Below the pieces are notes generated by a model that was given only the letters and a program-made list of their open reading frames with translations, had not been told where the DNA came from and did no database searches. Made by a program: the position numbers and the translations under genes. From positions 1-5,840 of the forward strand of contig JAKEEV010000823.1 in assembly GCA_022616395.1 (NCBI GenBank): 5,840 nucleotides of DNA. Direction: 5' to 3'. The DNA is from Planctomycetia bacterium (GTDB lineage Bacteria; Planctomycetota; Planctomycetia; Gemmatales; Gemmataceae). This document shows, piece after piece, positions 1-5,000 of this stretch; the stretch's first letter is position 1; the number at the start of each line of letters is the position of its first letter.

Positions 1-5
1 GGCAC

Positions 6-686
6 ATGCGCTTCTCTCACCGACTCCTGACCCTCTCGTCTCGCCGCGCGGTGGCGATTACAGTTGTGCTTTCGCATTTGCTTGCCGCAACCGGGCTGCC
101 GGTTCCTGCCCTCCGACAATCCGCGACCGCGAAGACTGGTTCTCCACATCCCTGTCAGGATCGCCCCTGCGGATGTTCGACCACGGAGCAAGCCTGGGGC
201 GACTGTTGCTGTTTCACGCAGAAAGAGAAACTCGCCTGGGCTGCGGATCGCGGAATCGTGATGCCGGATCACGTTCGCTCGGCGGACGAGTCTCGCAAGA
301 CCAAGCTCAGCACTTCAAAGCCATCTTGCTGTTCCGTGAACGTGGACCGCGAGCCGCAGCAGCCGAAGTGTGCGGCCTTGCGCTGTGAACATGAGCACGC
401 GGCTTGTCTGTCGGCTCCAACTTCCTCGTGTTGCGAACACAAAGCACCCGAACCGGCCCAACCAGCCCCAGCCGAACCAATCATCCACTGGATCGTGTTG
501 GCCTTCGCTCAGCAGTGCCGAGGGGAAGGGCCAGCGGGGCTACTCAAACTCGAAGTGCTCGTTGCTCCCGATTTCAATTCCCATCCGCTCGCAACTCTGA
601 CACCTATCGACTTGCTCGATTCCTTCAATAGCCGAGTCACGTCTCACACACATCACCCGCCAACTCCCCCTCCACGGCTCTGCTGA
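6..686 (+). CDS. Cysteine-rich exported or membrane-anchored protein of unknown function
   Basis: The 226-residue product has a basic N-terminus (Arg/His at residues 2-14) followed by a hydrophobic stretch at about 15-34, which reads as a signal peptide or membrane anchor. Fifteen cysteines follow, clustered as C50, C55-G-C57, C67-C68-C69, C108-C109, C122, C127, C134, C142-C143, C171 and the terminal C226. Several histidines lie nearby (H129, H131, H145, and a THH close to the C-terminus). A second hydrophobic stretch sits at about 159-168, and the end is proline-rich (PPTPPP). Cysteine and histidine clusters outside the cytoplasm suggest metal binding or disulfides, but this is inference. 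I recognise the general look of a planctomycete hypothetical family (PCGCST..., CCCFT...KLAWA) without a known function. Only five bases precede the ATG, so neither the ribosome binding site nor an upstream start can be judged. The reading frame is long and open and the protein pattern is non-random, so I think the gene is real. Confidence 0.72.
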   Translation: MRFSHRLLTLSSRRAVAITVVLSHLLAATGLPVPALRQSATAKTGSPHPCQDRPCGCSTTEQAWGDCCCFTQKEKLAWAADRGIVMPDHVRSADESRKTKLSTSKPSCCSVNVDREPQQPKCAALRCEHEHAACLSAPTSSCCEHKAPEPAQPAPAEPIIHWIVLAFAQQCRGEGPAGLLKLEVLVAPDFNSHPLATLTPIDLLDSFNSRVTSHTHHPPTPPPRLC

Positions 687-737
687 CCGCGTCCTATCTG
701 CTGACCTTTGCGGTTCAGAAGAGTGATCGCGCACTGT

Positions 738-783
738 CTCGCGGACGAGCGTCCGCGTCAGGTGAAGCGGTCGCGTCCGCGAG
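738..783. repeat. GC-rich palindrome with two competing foldings
   Basis: The ten bases CTCGCGGACG at 738-747 are the reverse complement of 774-783. The sub-segment CGCGGACG (740-747) is also the reverse complement of 750-757. One left arm can therefore pair with either of two right arms: a tight hairpin over 740-757, or a longer one over 738-783 with a 26-base loop. No U-run follows, so this is not a standard intrinsic terminator. It lies 51 bases after the cysteine-rich gene and 78 bases before the DUF1559 start. It could be a copy of a dispersed REP-like element or a termination or attenuation structure. The palindrome is seen directly; its role is not known. Confidence 0.6.
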
Positions 784-850
784 GCCGTCCACATACTCCA
801 CCGATTTCCGGGCCGGCATCAGTCGGTGTCCGCTGACGATTCATCATCCT

Positions 851-854
851 GGAG
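851..854 (+). promoter_or_regulatory. Ribosome binding site fixing the DUF1559 start at 862
   Basis: GGAG lies seven bases before the ATG at 862. It favours this start over the in-frame GTG at 826, and gives the short basic N-terminus expected ahead of an FTLIELL leader. Confidence 0.7.
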
Positions 855-861
855 ATACACA

Positions 862-1803
862 ATGACCCGGCGTCGAGCCTTCACACTGATTGAACTCCTT
901 GTCGTCATCGCGATCATCGCGATTCTGATCGGGTTGCTTCTGCCTGCGGTGCAGAAGGTGCGCGAAGCCGCAGCGCGCCTGAAGTGTCAGAACAATCTGA
1001 AGCAACTCGGACTGGCGATGCACAATCACGAGGTCGCGATGGGCGCATTCCCGCAAGCGCGTAACCCGTGGCCACTGGTCCACTCCGGCGTGTCGCGCTT
1101 GCTCCCCTACGTCGAACAGGAGAGTTTGCAGAAGCTGGTCGATTACACCACGCCGATTTCGAGTCCGCAGAATGTCGCTGCGTCGCAGTTTCGCGTGAAT
1201 CTCTTCAACTGCCCCAGCGATCCGCAAAACGGGCAAGTGCCGGGGATGACCGACTTCGGGACGAACTATGTCGCCAACAATGGAAGCGGAACCATCGGCT
1301 TCGGACTGATCGCCTCCGGCGACGGGATGTTCACCCAAAGGCCCATCAAGCACGGAGACATTCAGGACGGCACTTCGAACACGGCCGCGTTCAGCGAAAG
1401 CACGCTGGGCAACGGTCAGGTGCCCGCAAGCGCGGCGGGAGCTGACCCGCGCCTGGTTGTGTTCGAGATTCCCGGCGGAGCTGACCCAACGCCCGCCGTC
1501 TGCGAAGCGGGAGCAACCGGAACCGGAACGTTCTCTCCGCGTCGTGGAGGGAAGTGGATTGATGGGCATTACGGCAACACGCTCTACAACCACTTCTACA
1601 CCCCCAACCCGGTCGGGAGGTGGGATTGCGGCAACGGCAGCCACAATAAGGGATTGTCAACCGCGCGCAGTTACCACAGCGGAGGCGTGAATCTGTTGCT
1701 GTGCGATGGCTCGGTGCGGTTCGTCCGGGACTCGGTTTCGCTCCCCACCTGGCGGGCGTTAAGTACACGAAACGCAGGTGATTTGCCGGGAAATGACTTC
1801 TAA
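862..1803 (+). CDS. DUF1559 domain protein with prepilin-type N-terminal leader
   Basis: The 313-residue product starts with MTRRRA, then FTLIELLVVIAIIAILIGLLLPAVQ. This is the class III (type IV pilin-like) signal, with cleavage and methylation expected just before the Phe. The residue before the cleavage point is Ala rather than the usual Gly. A KCQNNLKQLGLAMHN segment follows at about residues 42-56, then the SBP_bac_10/DUF1559 body with NLFNCPSDP, TNYVANNGSG and DGTSNTAAFSES segments. Near the end is the family's H-x9-DG motif (His at about 272, Asp-Gly at about 282-283), then LSTRNAGD. The length is typical for the family. Such proteins are expanded to dozens or hundreds per planctomycete genome and are thought to be surface or envelope proteins handled by type II secretion or pilus machinery; the exact role is unknown. 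The gene appears monocistronic, with an intrinsic terminator after it. The start at 862 is chosen for its ribosome binding site and leader geometry. Confidence 0.95.
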   Translation: MTRRRAFTLIELLVVIAIIAILIGLLLPAVQKVREAAARLKCQNNLKQLGLAMHNHEVAMGAFPQARNPWPLVHSGVSRLLPYVEQESLQKLVDYTTPISSPQNVAASQFRVNLFNCPSDPQNGQVPGMTDFGTNYVANNGSGTIGFGLIASGDGMFTQRPIKHGDIQDGTSNTAAFSESTLGNGQVPASAAGADPRLVVFEIPGGADPTPAVCEAGATGTGTFSPRRGGKWIDGHYGNTLYNHFYTPNPVGRWDCGNGSHNKGLSTARSYHSGGVNLLLCDGSVRFVRDSVSLPTWRALSTRNAGDLPGNDF

Positions 1804-1835
1804 TTATTGTCGGACAAATTTTTGTGTGATATTCT

Positions 1836-1870
1836 CCGCCCGCAACCGCCAACGGTTCGCGGGCGGTTTC
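1836..1870 (+). terminator. Intrinsic terminator after the DUF1559 gene
   Basis: CCGCCCGC (1836-1843) pairs with GCGGGCGG (1859-1866). Inside it, AACCG (1844-1848) pairs with CGGTT (1853-1857) around a CCAA loop, leaving a single bulged C at 1858. The result is a 13-base-pair stem followed by TTTCGTT. It starts 32 bases after the DUF1559 stop and probably separates that gene from the sigma factor unit. Confidence 0.75.
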
Positions 1871-1943
1871 GTTATAACTTTTGAGCAGGCGGGAGAACCT
1901 CTGGTGAGCGCTGGACAACGGACCGGAGGTGGGACTAAGGTGA

Positions 1944-2582
1944 ATGGACCGACTGATTCCCCCGTCTGAACTGCCGGACTGCCGCGTGACCCGTGAACCG
2001 GAGCCACCCCTCCCCGATGAGGAGGCCGAATGGATACGGGCCGCTCAAGCCGGCGACCGATCAGCGTTCGCGCGGTTGGTTGAACGCTACTGGGACCGAC
2101 TTTACCGCTGGCTGTATCACCTGGCACGCGACAGACACACCGCCGAGGACCTGACGCAGGAAACCTTCCTCAAAGCGCTGGCCGCGGTGAAGACGTTTCG
2201 GGCCGGCAGTAACTTCCGGGCGTGGGTGTTCCGAATCGGGCACAACAACTTCGTGAATCAGAAGCGATCCGAACGGCGCACGAAACACCAACTGCCGGAA
2301 GATGCAGTGGCTCCCGAGGGGAATAGCGCTGAATTGAGCGCGGAGAACCGAGAAGCGGTGGAGACGGTGAGTCAGGCGGTCTCGGAGTTGCCGACCGACT
2401 TCCGGGCGGCACTCCTGCTGCGAGTGTACGAAGGACTTTCCTTCCGCGAGATCGCCAAGGCACTACACACCACGGAGGAAACCGCCCGGTGGAGGGTGTT
2501 CAAGGCCCGACAGAAGTTAATGAAGGTACTCTCGCCGGAGCTGCTCCCGCCAGGAGCGGTTTCCGAAGAGATCAAAGAGTAA
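1944..2582 (+). CDS. ECF-family RNA polymerase sigma-70 factor
   Basis: The 212-residue product has the two-domain ECF layout. Region 2 spans about residues 28-110: AQAGDRSAFARLVERYWDRL, then the AEDLTQETFLKAL core-binding motif at 67-79 and FRAWVFRIGHNNFVNQKR at 91-108, which covers the -10 recognition part. A linker follows at about 111-137. Region 4 spans about 138-195, with LPTDFRAALLLRVYEGLSF and the helix-turn-helix FREIAKALHTTEETARWRVFKARQKL. No extra C-terminal domain is present beyond a short tail. The protein should direct RNA polymerase to a small regulon that cannot be inferred here. The ATG at 1944 is the most upstream start, because the codon just before it is an in-frame TGA. 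Purine-rich GGAGGT (1925-1930) and AAGG (1937-1940) lie upstream, neither at ideal spacing. The next gene encodes a zinc-finger membrane protein, its probable anti-sigma factor. Confidence 0.95.
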   Translation: MDRLIPPSELPDCRVTREPEPPLPDEEAEWIRAAQAGDRSAFARLVERYWDRLYRWLYHLARDRHTAEDLTQETFLKALAAVKTFRAGSNFRAWVFRIGHNNFVNQKRSERRTKHQLPEDAVAPEGNSAELSAENREAVETVSQAVSELPTDFRAALLLRVYEGLSFREIAKALHTTEETARWRVFKARQKLMKVLSPELLPPGAVSEEIKE

Positions 2583-2694
2583 TGGCCACAAAAAAGCACA
2601 AAGGGCACAAAAGGAAGAACGGAGTTGAGAGGTTCTGAACCCAAACTTCTGCCTTGGTTTTCTTTTGTGCCCTTTGTGCTTTTTTGTGGCCATT
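2581..2694. repeat. Inverted-repeat element with perfect 33-base arms (MITE- or REP-like)
   Basis: The left arm at 2581-2613 (starting AATGGCCACAAAAAAGCACA) is the exact reverse complement of 2662-2694. The 48-base middle contains a small palindrome, GGTTC-T-GAACC, at 2631-2641. The A-rich and T-rich arms differ sharply in composition from the surrounding GC-rich coding DNA. The element fills almost the whole gap between the sigma factor and its presumed anti-sigma gene and supplies the last two bases of the sigma stop codon. No target-site duplication is obvious at the edges and no transposase is encoded, so it would be a non-autonomous dispersed element. Transcribed, it would form a very stable hairpin. 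From general memory, similar CACAAA/GGCACAAA palindromes are dispersed in planctomycete genomes; this needs a genome search. Confidence 0.85.
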
Positions 2695-2713
2695 CTGATT
2701 TTGCGGTGAAGAC

Positions 2714-4015
2714 ATGGACTGCCAGGCTGTTCAGAACCTGATACTCGGACTGCCCGATCCGCGGGAGCTGTCTCCGACGTTGCGCGCTCATGTGTTGGAA
2801 TGCCAGGCGTGCAGCGCGTGGGCGAAGCAGGCCGCCCGGTTGGAATCGCTCCTTGCTCAGTTGCCAGTTCCTCCTGCTCCCAGCGAGAAGAAAGAGGCGA
2901 TGCTTGAGGAGCTGACTTCCTCTGGCCCGGTTATCACGCGTGTCCCCACTGTTCGCCCCGATCACACCGGCGTCTGGCTCGACGCGGCCGGGCGAGTCTT
3001 GCGGAAGAACACGGCTTACATCGGAGGATTGGCGGCCGCGATTCTGCTGGTGATTGGCATTTACTGGTTGTGGCCGAACAAGCAGACGCCGCCAGTCGCG
3101 GAAGCGACTCAGGATCATCCGCTCTTGAAGAATCTGGTCGCTCACGACATCGCTTTGGCTCGTGCCAGCACCCCGGCGAAGCGATTCGAGATTCTCGGCG
3201 GGATGGCGGACGACCTTGCGGTTGAGACCCGCGGGATGGCTCGCATTGCGTCGGCCGATGAACTGAAGCGAATGGCCGGGTGGTATCAGAAGGTGGTGAA
3301 CGAAGGGATCATTCAGCAGGCGAAGGACGAGGCCAACCGGCACATGATGACCGACGCCGAGAAGAAGAACGTGTTCGGCGCGCTGGCAGCGAAATTGGAA
3401 ACAGACGCAAACGAAGCCGAGCGAATGATGGCGGAATCTCCGCAAGAAGCACAACCAGCGCTCAAGCGGATGGCGGAGACTGCCCGCGAAGGGCACAAGA
3501 CACTGCGGACGCTGTTTGCTTCCCTCGCGTCCTGGGTGGGCGATCAAGCCCCATCTCCACCTCCCGCTCCGCTGACTGCGGATGACAGAATTCGACTGCT
3601 CAAGGCCAATGGTCAGCTCATCGACAACCTTGTTAATCAGAGCATCGAGCTGTCTCGTGCTGGGGACTCGGAGAACCGAGCGATTGCCTGTCGGAAGACC
3701 GCCCAATTGCTCGCGGCCGCAGCGGAAGTCGCAGCGACCAAACAGGAAGCCGAGCGGGTCGCTGTTCTGACCAGGCTCTTCCACAAGGTTGTTCGTGATG
3801 GACTGATTCCGACTCTCGGCGACTGGAAACGCGGCGTACCGCCCGAATCCCCTTCGGCTCTTCGGCTGGCGGCCTTGCGCAACGAAGTGCCCAATGACGT
3901 GATCAATCTCAAGTCTGCAATCCCCACTTCCGGCGCGGTGGGTGAGAACCCCAACGTCCGCGACGCCCTCGCCCAACTCGACGAACTCACCGACAAACTC
4001 ATGACGAAAGAATAG
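2714..4015 (+). CDS. Zinc-finger anti-sigma-like membrane protein with duplicated C-terminal region
   Basis: The 433-residue product begins with a short putative anti-sigma zinc-binding segment: C3, then H26-x3-C30-x2-C33 in AHVLECQAC, the ZAS-type pattern. A proline-containing linker (about 50-98) leads to one membrane span at about 101-120 (IGGLAAAILLVIGIYWLW), followed by Pro/Lys. The remaining 310 or so residues should be extracytoplasmic, are rich in Ala, Glu and Lys, and read as mostly helical. Residues 138-200 and 303-365 align without gaps (NLV, I-x-L-x-RA, then KVV near the end), indicating an internal duplication. The gene follows the ECF sigma factor in the same direction, separated by the 114-base palindromic element, so it is the likely anti-sigma factor that senses an envelope signal. 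The start ATG has only a weak GGTGAA upstream. The N-terminal domain is shorter than many zf-HC2 domains, so assignment rests on the motif, the membrane span and the neighbour together. Confidence 0.85.
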   Translation: MDCQAVQNLILGLPDPRELSPTLRAHVLECQACSAWAKQAARLESLLAQLPVPPAPSEKKEAMLEELTSSGPVITRVPTVRPDHTGVWLDAAGRVLRKNTAYIGGLAAAILLVIGIYWLWPNKQTPPVAEATQDHPLLKNLVAHDIALARASTPAKRFEILGGMADDLAVETRGMARIASADELKRMAGWYQKVVNEGIIQQAKDEANRHMMTDAEKKNVFGALAAKLETDANEAERMMAESPQEAQPALKRMAETAREGHKTLRTLFASLASWVGDQAPSPPPAPLTADDRIRLLKANGQLIDNLVNQSIELSRAGDSENRAIACRKTAQLLAAAAEVAATKQEAERVAVLTRLFHKVVRDGLIPTLGDWKRGVPPESPSALRLAALRNEVPNDVINLKSAIPTSGAVGENPNVRDALAQLDELTDKLMTKE

Positions 4016-4036
4016 GCACTCGCTGGTGCCGTTCTG

Positions 4037-4100
4037 GATTGTAGTCCTCACGCTCCGCGTGAGGGAAAGGCACCTCACGCGGAGCGTGAGGACTACAATC
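4037..4100. repeat. Perfect 28-base inverted repeat between convergent genes (REP-like)
   Basis: Bases 4037-4064 are the exact reverse complement of 4073-4100, with an eight-base loop GAAAGGCA. Each arm is itself a palindrome: CCTCACGC-TCC-GCGTGAGG at 4046-4064 and CCTCACGC-GGA-GCGTGAGG at 4073-4091. The element can therefore fold as one long hairpin or as two small ones. It starts 21 bases after the stop of the anti-sigma-like gene and ends 11 bases before the 3' end of the minus-strand receiver-like gene, so it may also act as a two-way terminator or a transcript-end stabiliser. From memory, TCACGCTCCGCGTGA-type repeats recur in Gemmata-like genomes; the copy number was not checked. Confidence 0.85.
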
Positions 4101-4111
4101 TGCAAACCAAC

Positions 4112-4450
4112 TCAGGTCAGCTTCCCCACTACTCCGATCATTGCGGGCCACGAGCAGAACGTTGCGTTCGGGAACTTCTCGCGTATCGTCTTCACCTTGT
4201 CGGAGGCACCACCGACGAACACAATCGGGATGTGCTGACGCTTTTTCGCTTCCCACACCCACTCCGCAACTGCTCGACCGTGAGATGGGAGCCGGTCGAG
4301 CGAGATCACGACCACATCGGGCAAATATTCGCCCCACTTGTATTCCTGCTCGCTACTCCAGTGTGCGCGGACCTCGTGACCGGCCGCGATCAGTTCCTCG
4401 GTCCGCTCGCGGGCTTCCGACTCGTTCCAATGCACGAAGTAGATTCGCAC
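4112..4450 (-). CDS. Small receiver-like (CheY-fold) protein lacking phosphorylation residues
   Basis: The 112-residue product shows an alternating strand-helix pattern like a response regulator receiver: MRIYFVHW (strand 1), a helix at about 10-23, a strand at 25-30, LPDVVVISL (43-51), a helix at about 58-71 after PSHGRA, IPIVFVGG (74-81), and a final strand and helix near TFCSWP. The residues that carry out phosphotransfer are absent: the acidic pair at the end of strand 1 is HWNE, Ser50 stands where the phospho-Asp is expected in the PDVVV-x-S context (Asp52 is two residues on), and no KP lysine follows the last strand. It may therefore work as a protein-binding pseudo-receiver, or only share the flavodoxin-like fold. 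The start is GTG at 4450, supported by AGGAG six bases upstream. It lies nine bases after the DUF488 gene and is almost certainly co-transcribed with it. I do not know its function. Confidence 0.8.
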   Translation of the reverse strand: MRIYFVHWNESEARERTEELIAAGHEVRAHWSSEQEYKWGEYLPDVVVISLDRLPSHGRAVAEWVWEAKKRQHIPIVFVGGASDKVKTIREKFPNATFCSWPAMIGVVGKLT

Positions 4451-4456
4451 TGCGGT

Positions 4457-4461
4457 CTCCT
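4457..4461 (-). promoter_or_regulatory. Ribosome binding site overlapping the DUF488 stop codon
   Basis: On the minus strand AGGAG lies six bases before the GTG start at 4450. Its first two bases are part of the DUF488 TAG stop (4460-4462). This supports the GTG as the true start and suggests translational coupling of the two genes. Confidence 0.7.
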
Positions 4462-4894
4462 ATTCCAGATGCTTGAACGTCCAGCCCCTCTCGCGTTCCA
4501 GATACTCGGCGATGTGGCGACGGTGGCACTCGCAGAGTTTCTTCTCCGCGCACATCAAGCATACCGGACTCGCGAGACCTTCCAGTCGGTCGAACAGCAT
4601 CGGCCCGGCAACCGCGAGGAACTTCTCGTAGCGCTCGGGCCAGTTGTCATACTCCATGAACAGGTTGCCCAGTTCCGGCAACGACAGATACCCAACTCCG
4701 GCCTTCGCCAACAGTCCGGCGATGCCCTTCTCGGCTTCCTTCGCCTTCGCGTAGATTCCCATGCTTGCCCGGTCGGGTCGAAGTCGCACGTCGATGACTG
4801 TCTTCACTCCAGAGGAAGTGAGTAACTTGGTGAACTCGTCCGGCACTCGGCCGCCGTAGCCAATGGTGAACGCGGATTGCCCTGTTTGTGGCAT
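4460..4894 (-). CDS. DUF488 family protein
   Basis: The 144-residue product matches the DUF488 pattern from end to end. It has FTIGYGGR at residues 9-16, GVKTVIDVRLRP at 29-40, the helix AGLLAKAGVGYLSLPELGN at 59-77, and the C-terminal signature C112-x2-C115-A-E117 ... C121-x-C123-H124-R125-R, followed by IAEYL. The length is normal for the family. The biochemical role of DUF488 is not established; the conserved Cys and His-Arg residues suggest a redox, metal or nucleic-acid related activity, but that is inference. The ATG at 4894 has AGGAG seven bases upstream (4902-4906). The gene leads an operon with the receiver-like gene and diverges from the methyltransferase across 106 bases. Confidence 0.93.
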   Translation of the reverse strand: MPQTGQSAFTIGYGGRVPDEFTKLLTSSGVKTVIDVRLRPDRASMGIYAKAKEAEKGIAGLLAKAGVGYLSLPELGNLFMEYDNWPERYEKFLAVAGPMLFDRLEGLASPVCLMCAEKKLCECHRRHIAEYLERERGWTFKHLE

Positions 4895-5000
4895 CGCTCT
4901 TCTCCTGCCAACAGAATCCGCAAAGTTCTCAAAATCGGCTCAAGTTACACTTCATTCCCGCCGACATCAGGGTACTCAATACATGACGTGGAGTATCTTA
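4895..5000. promoter_or_regulatory. Divergent intergenic region between DUF488 and methyltransferase genes
   Basis: These 106 bases must hold the minus-strand promoter for the DUF488 operon and probably a plus-strand promoter for the methyltransferase, since both genes begin here. The two ribosome binding sites are clear (4902-4906 minus, 4990-4993 plus). I could not identify convincing -35/-10 pairs on either strand. Confidence 0.45.
4990..4993 (+). promoter_or_regulatory. Ribosome binding site fixing the methyltransferase start at 5001
   Basis: GGAG lies seven bases before the ATG at 5001. The in-frame ATG at 4983 has only a weak AGGG about ten bases upstream, and a start at 4863 would overlap the divergent DUF488 gene. 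Confidence 0.6.

Larger units (their letters stand above)
687..861. other. Intergenic region between the cysteine-rich gene and the DUF1559 gene
   Basis: This 175-base gap holds the palindrome at 738-783 and the ribosome binding site at 851-854. I see no convincing -35/-10 pair, no small gene and no RNA gene. A GTG at 826 opens the DUF1559 frame earlier, but it lacks a good ribosome binding site and would place extra residues ahead of the leader peptide. Confidence 0.5.

Noticed and set aside
844..1644. A 266-codon open frame on the minus strand
   Set aside because: It is antisense to the clear DUF1559 gene, and its translation is Arg-rich with low complexity, without family features.
1807..1817. 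Short palindrome TTGTC-G-GACAA just after the DUF1559 stop
   Set aside because: A one-base loop cannot form a stable hairpin, and a single short palindrome at a gene end is not enough to call an operator.
1873..1878. TATAAC resembling a -10 box upstream of the sigma factor
   Set aside because: No matching -35 element lies at proper spacing, because the position falls in the terminator stem. The match could be chance.
1391..1918. A 175-codon minus-strand frame over the end of DUF1559 and the terminator
   Set aside because: It is antisense to DUF1559, crosses the terminator hairpin, and shows no domain features.
2372..4105. A 577-codon open frame on the minus strand
   Set aside because: It lies antisense to the sigma factor and anti-sigma-like genes, starts in one palindromic repeat and runs through another, and has no recognisable domains. 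Long antisense open frames are expected in GC-rich coding DNA.
4232..4825. A 197-codon plus-strand frame
   Set aside because: It is antisense to the well-supported DUF488 and receiver-like genes, with no recognisable motifs.
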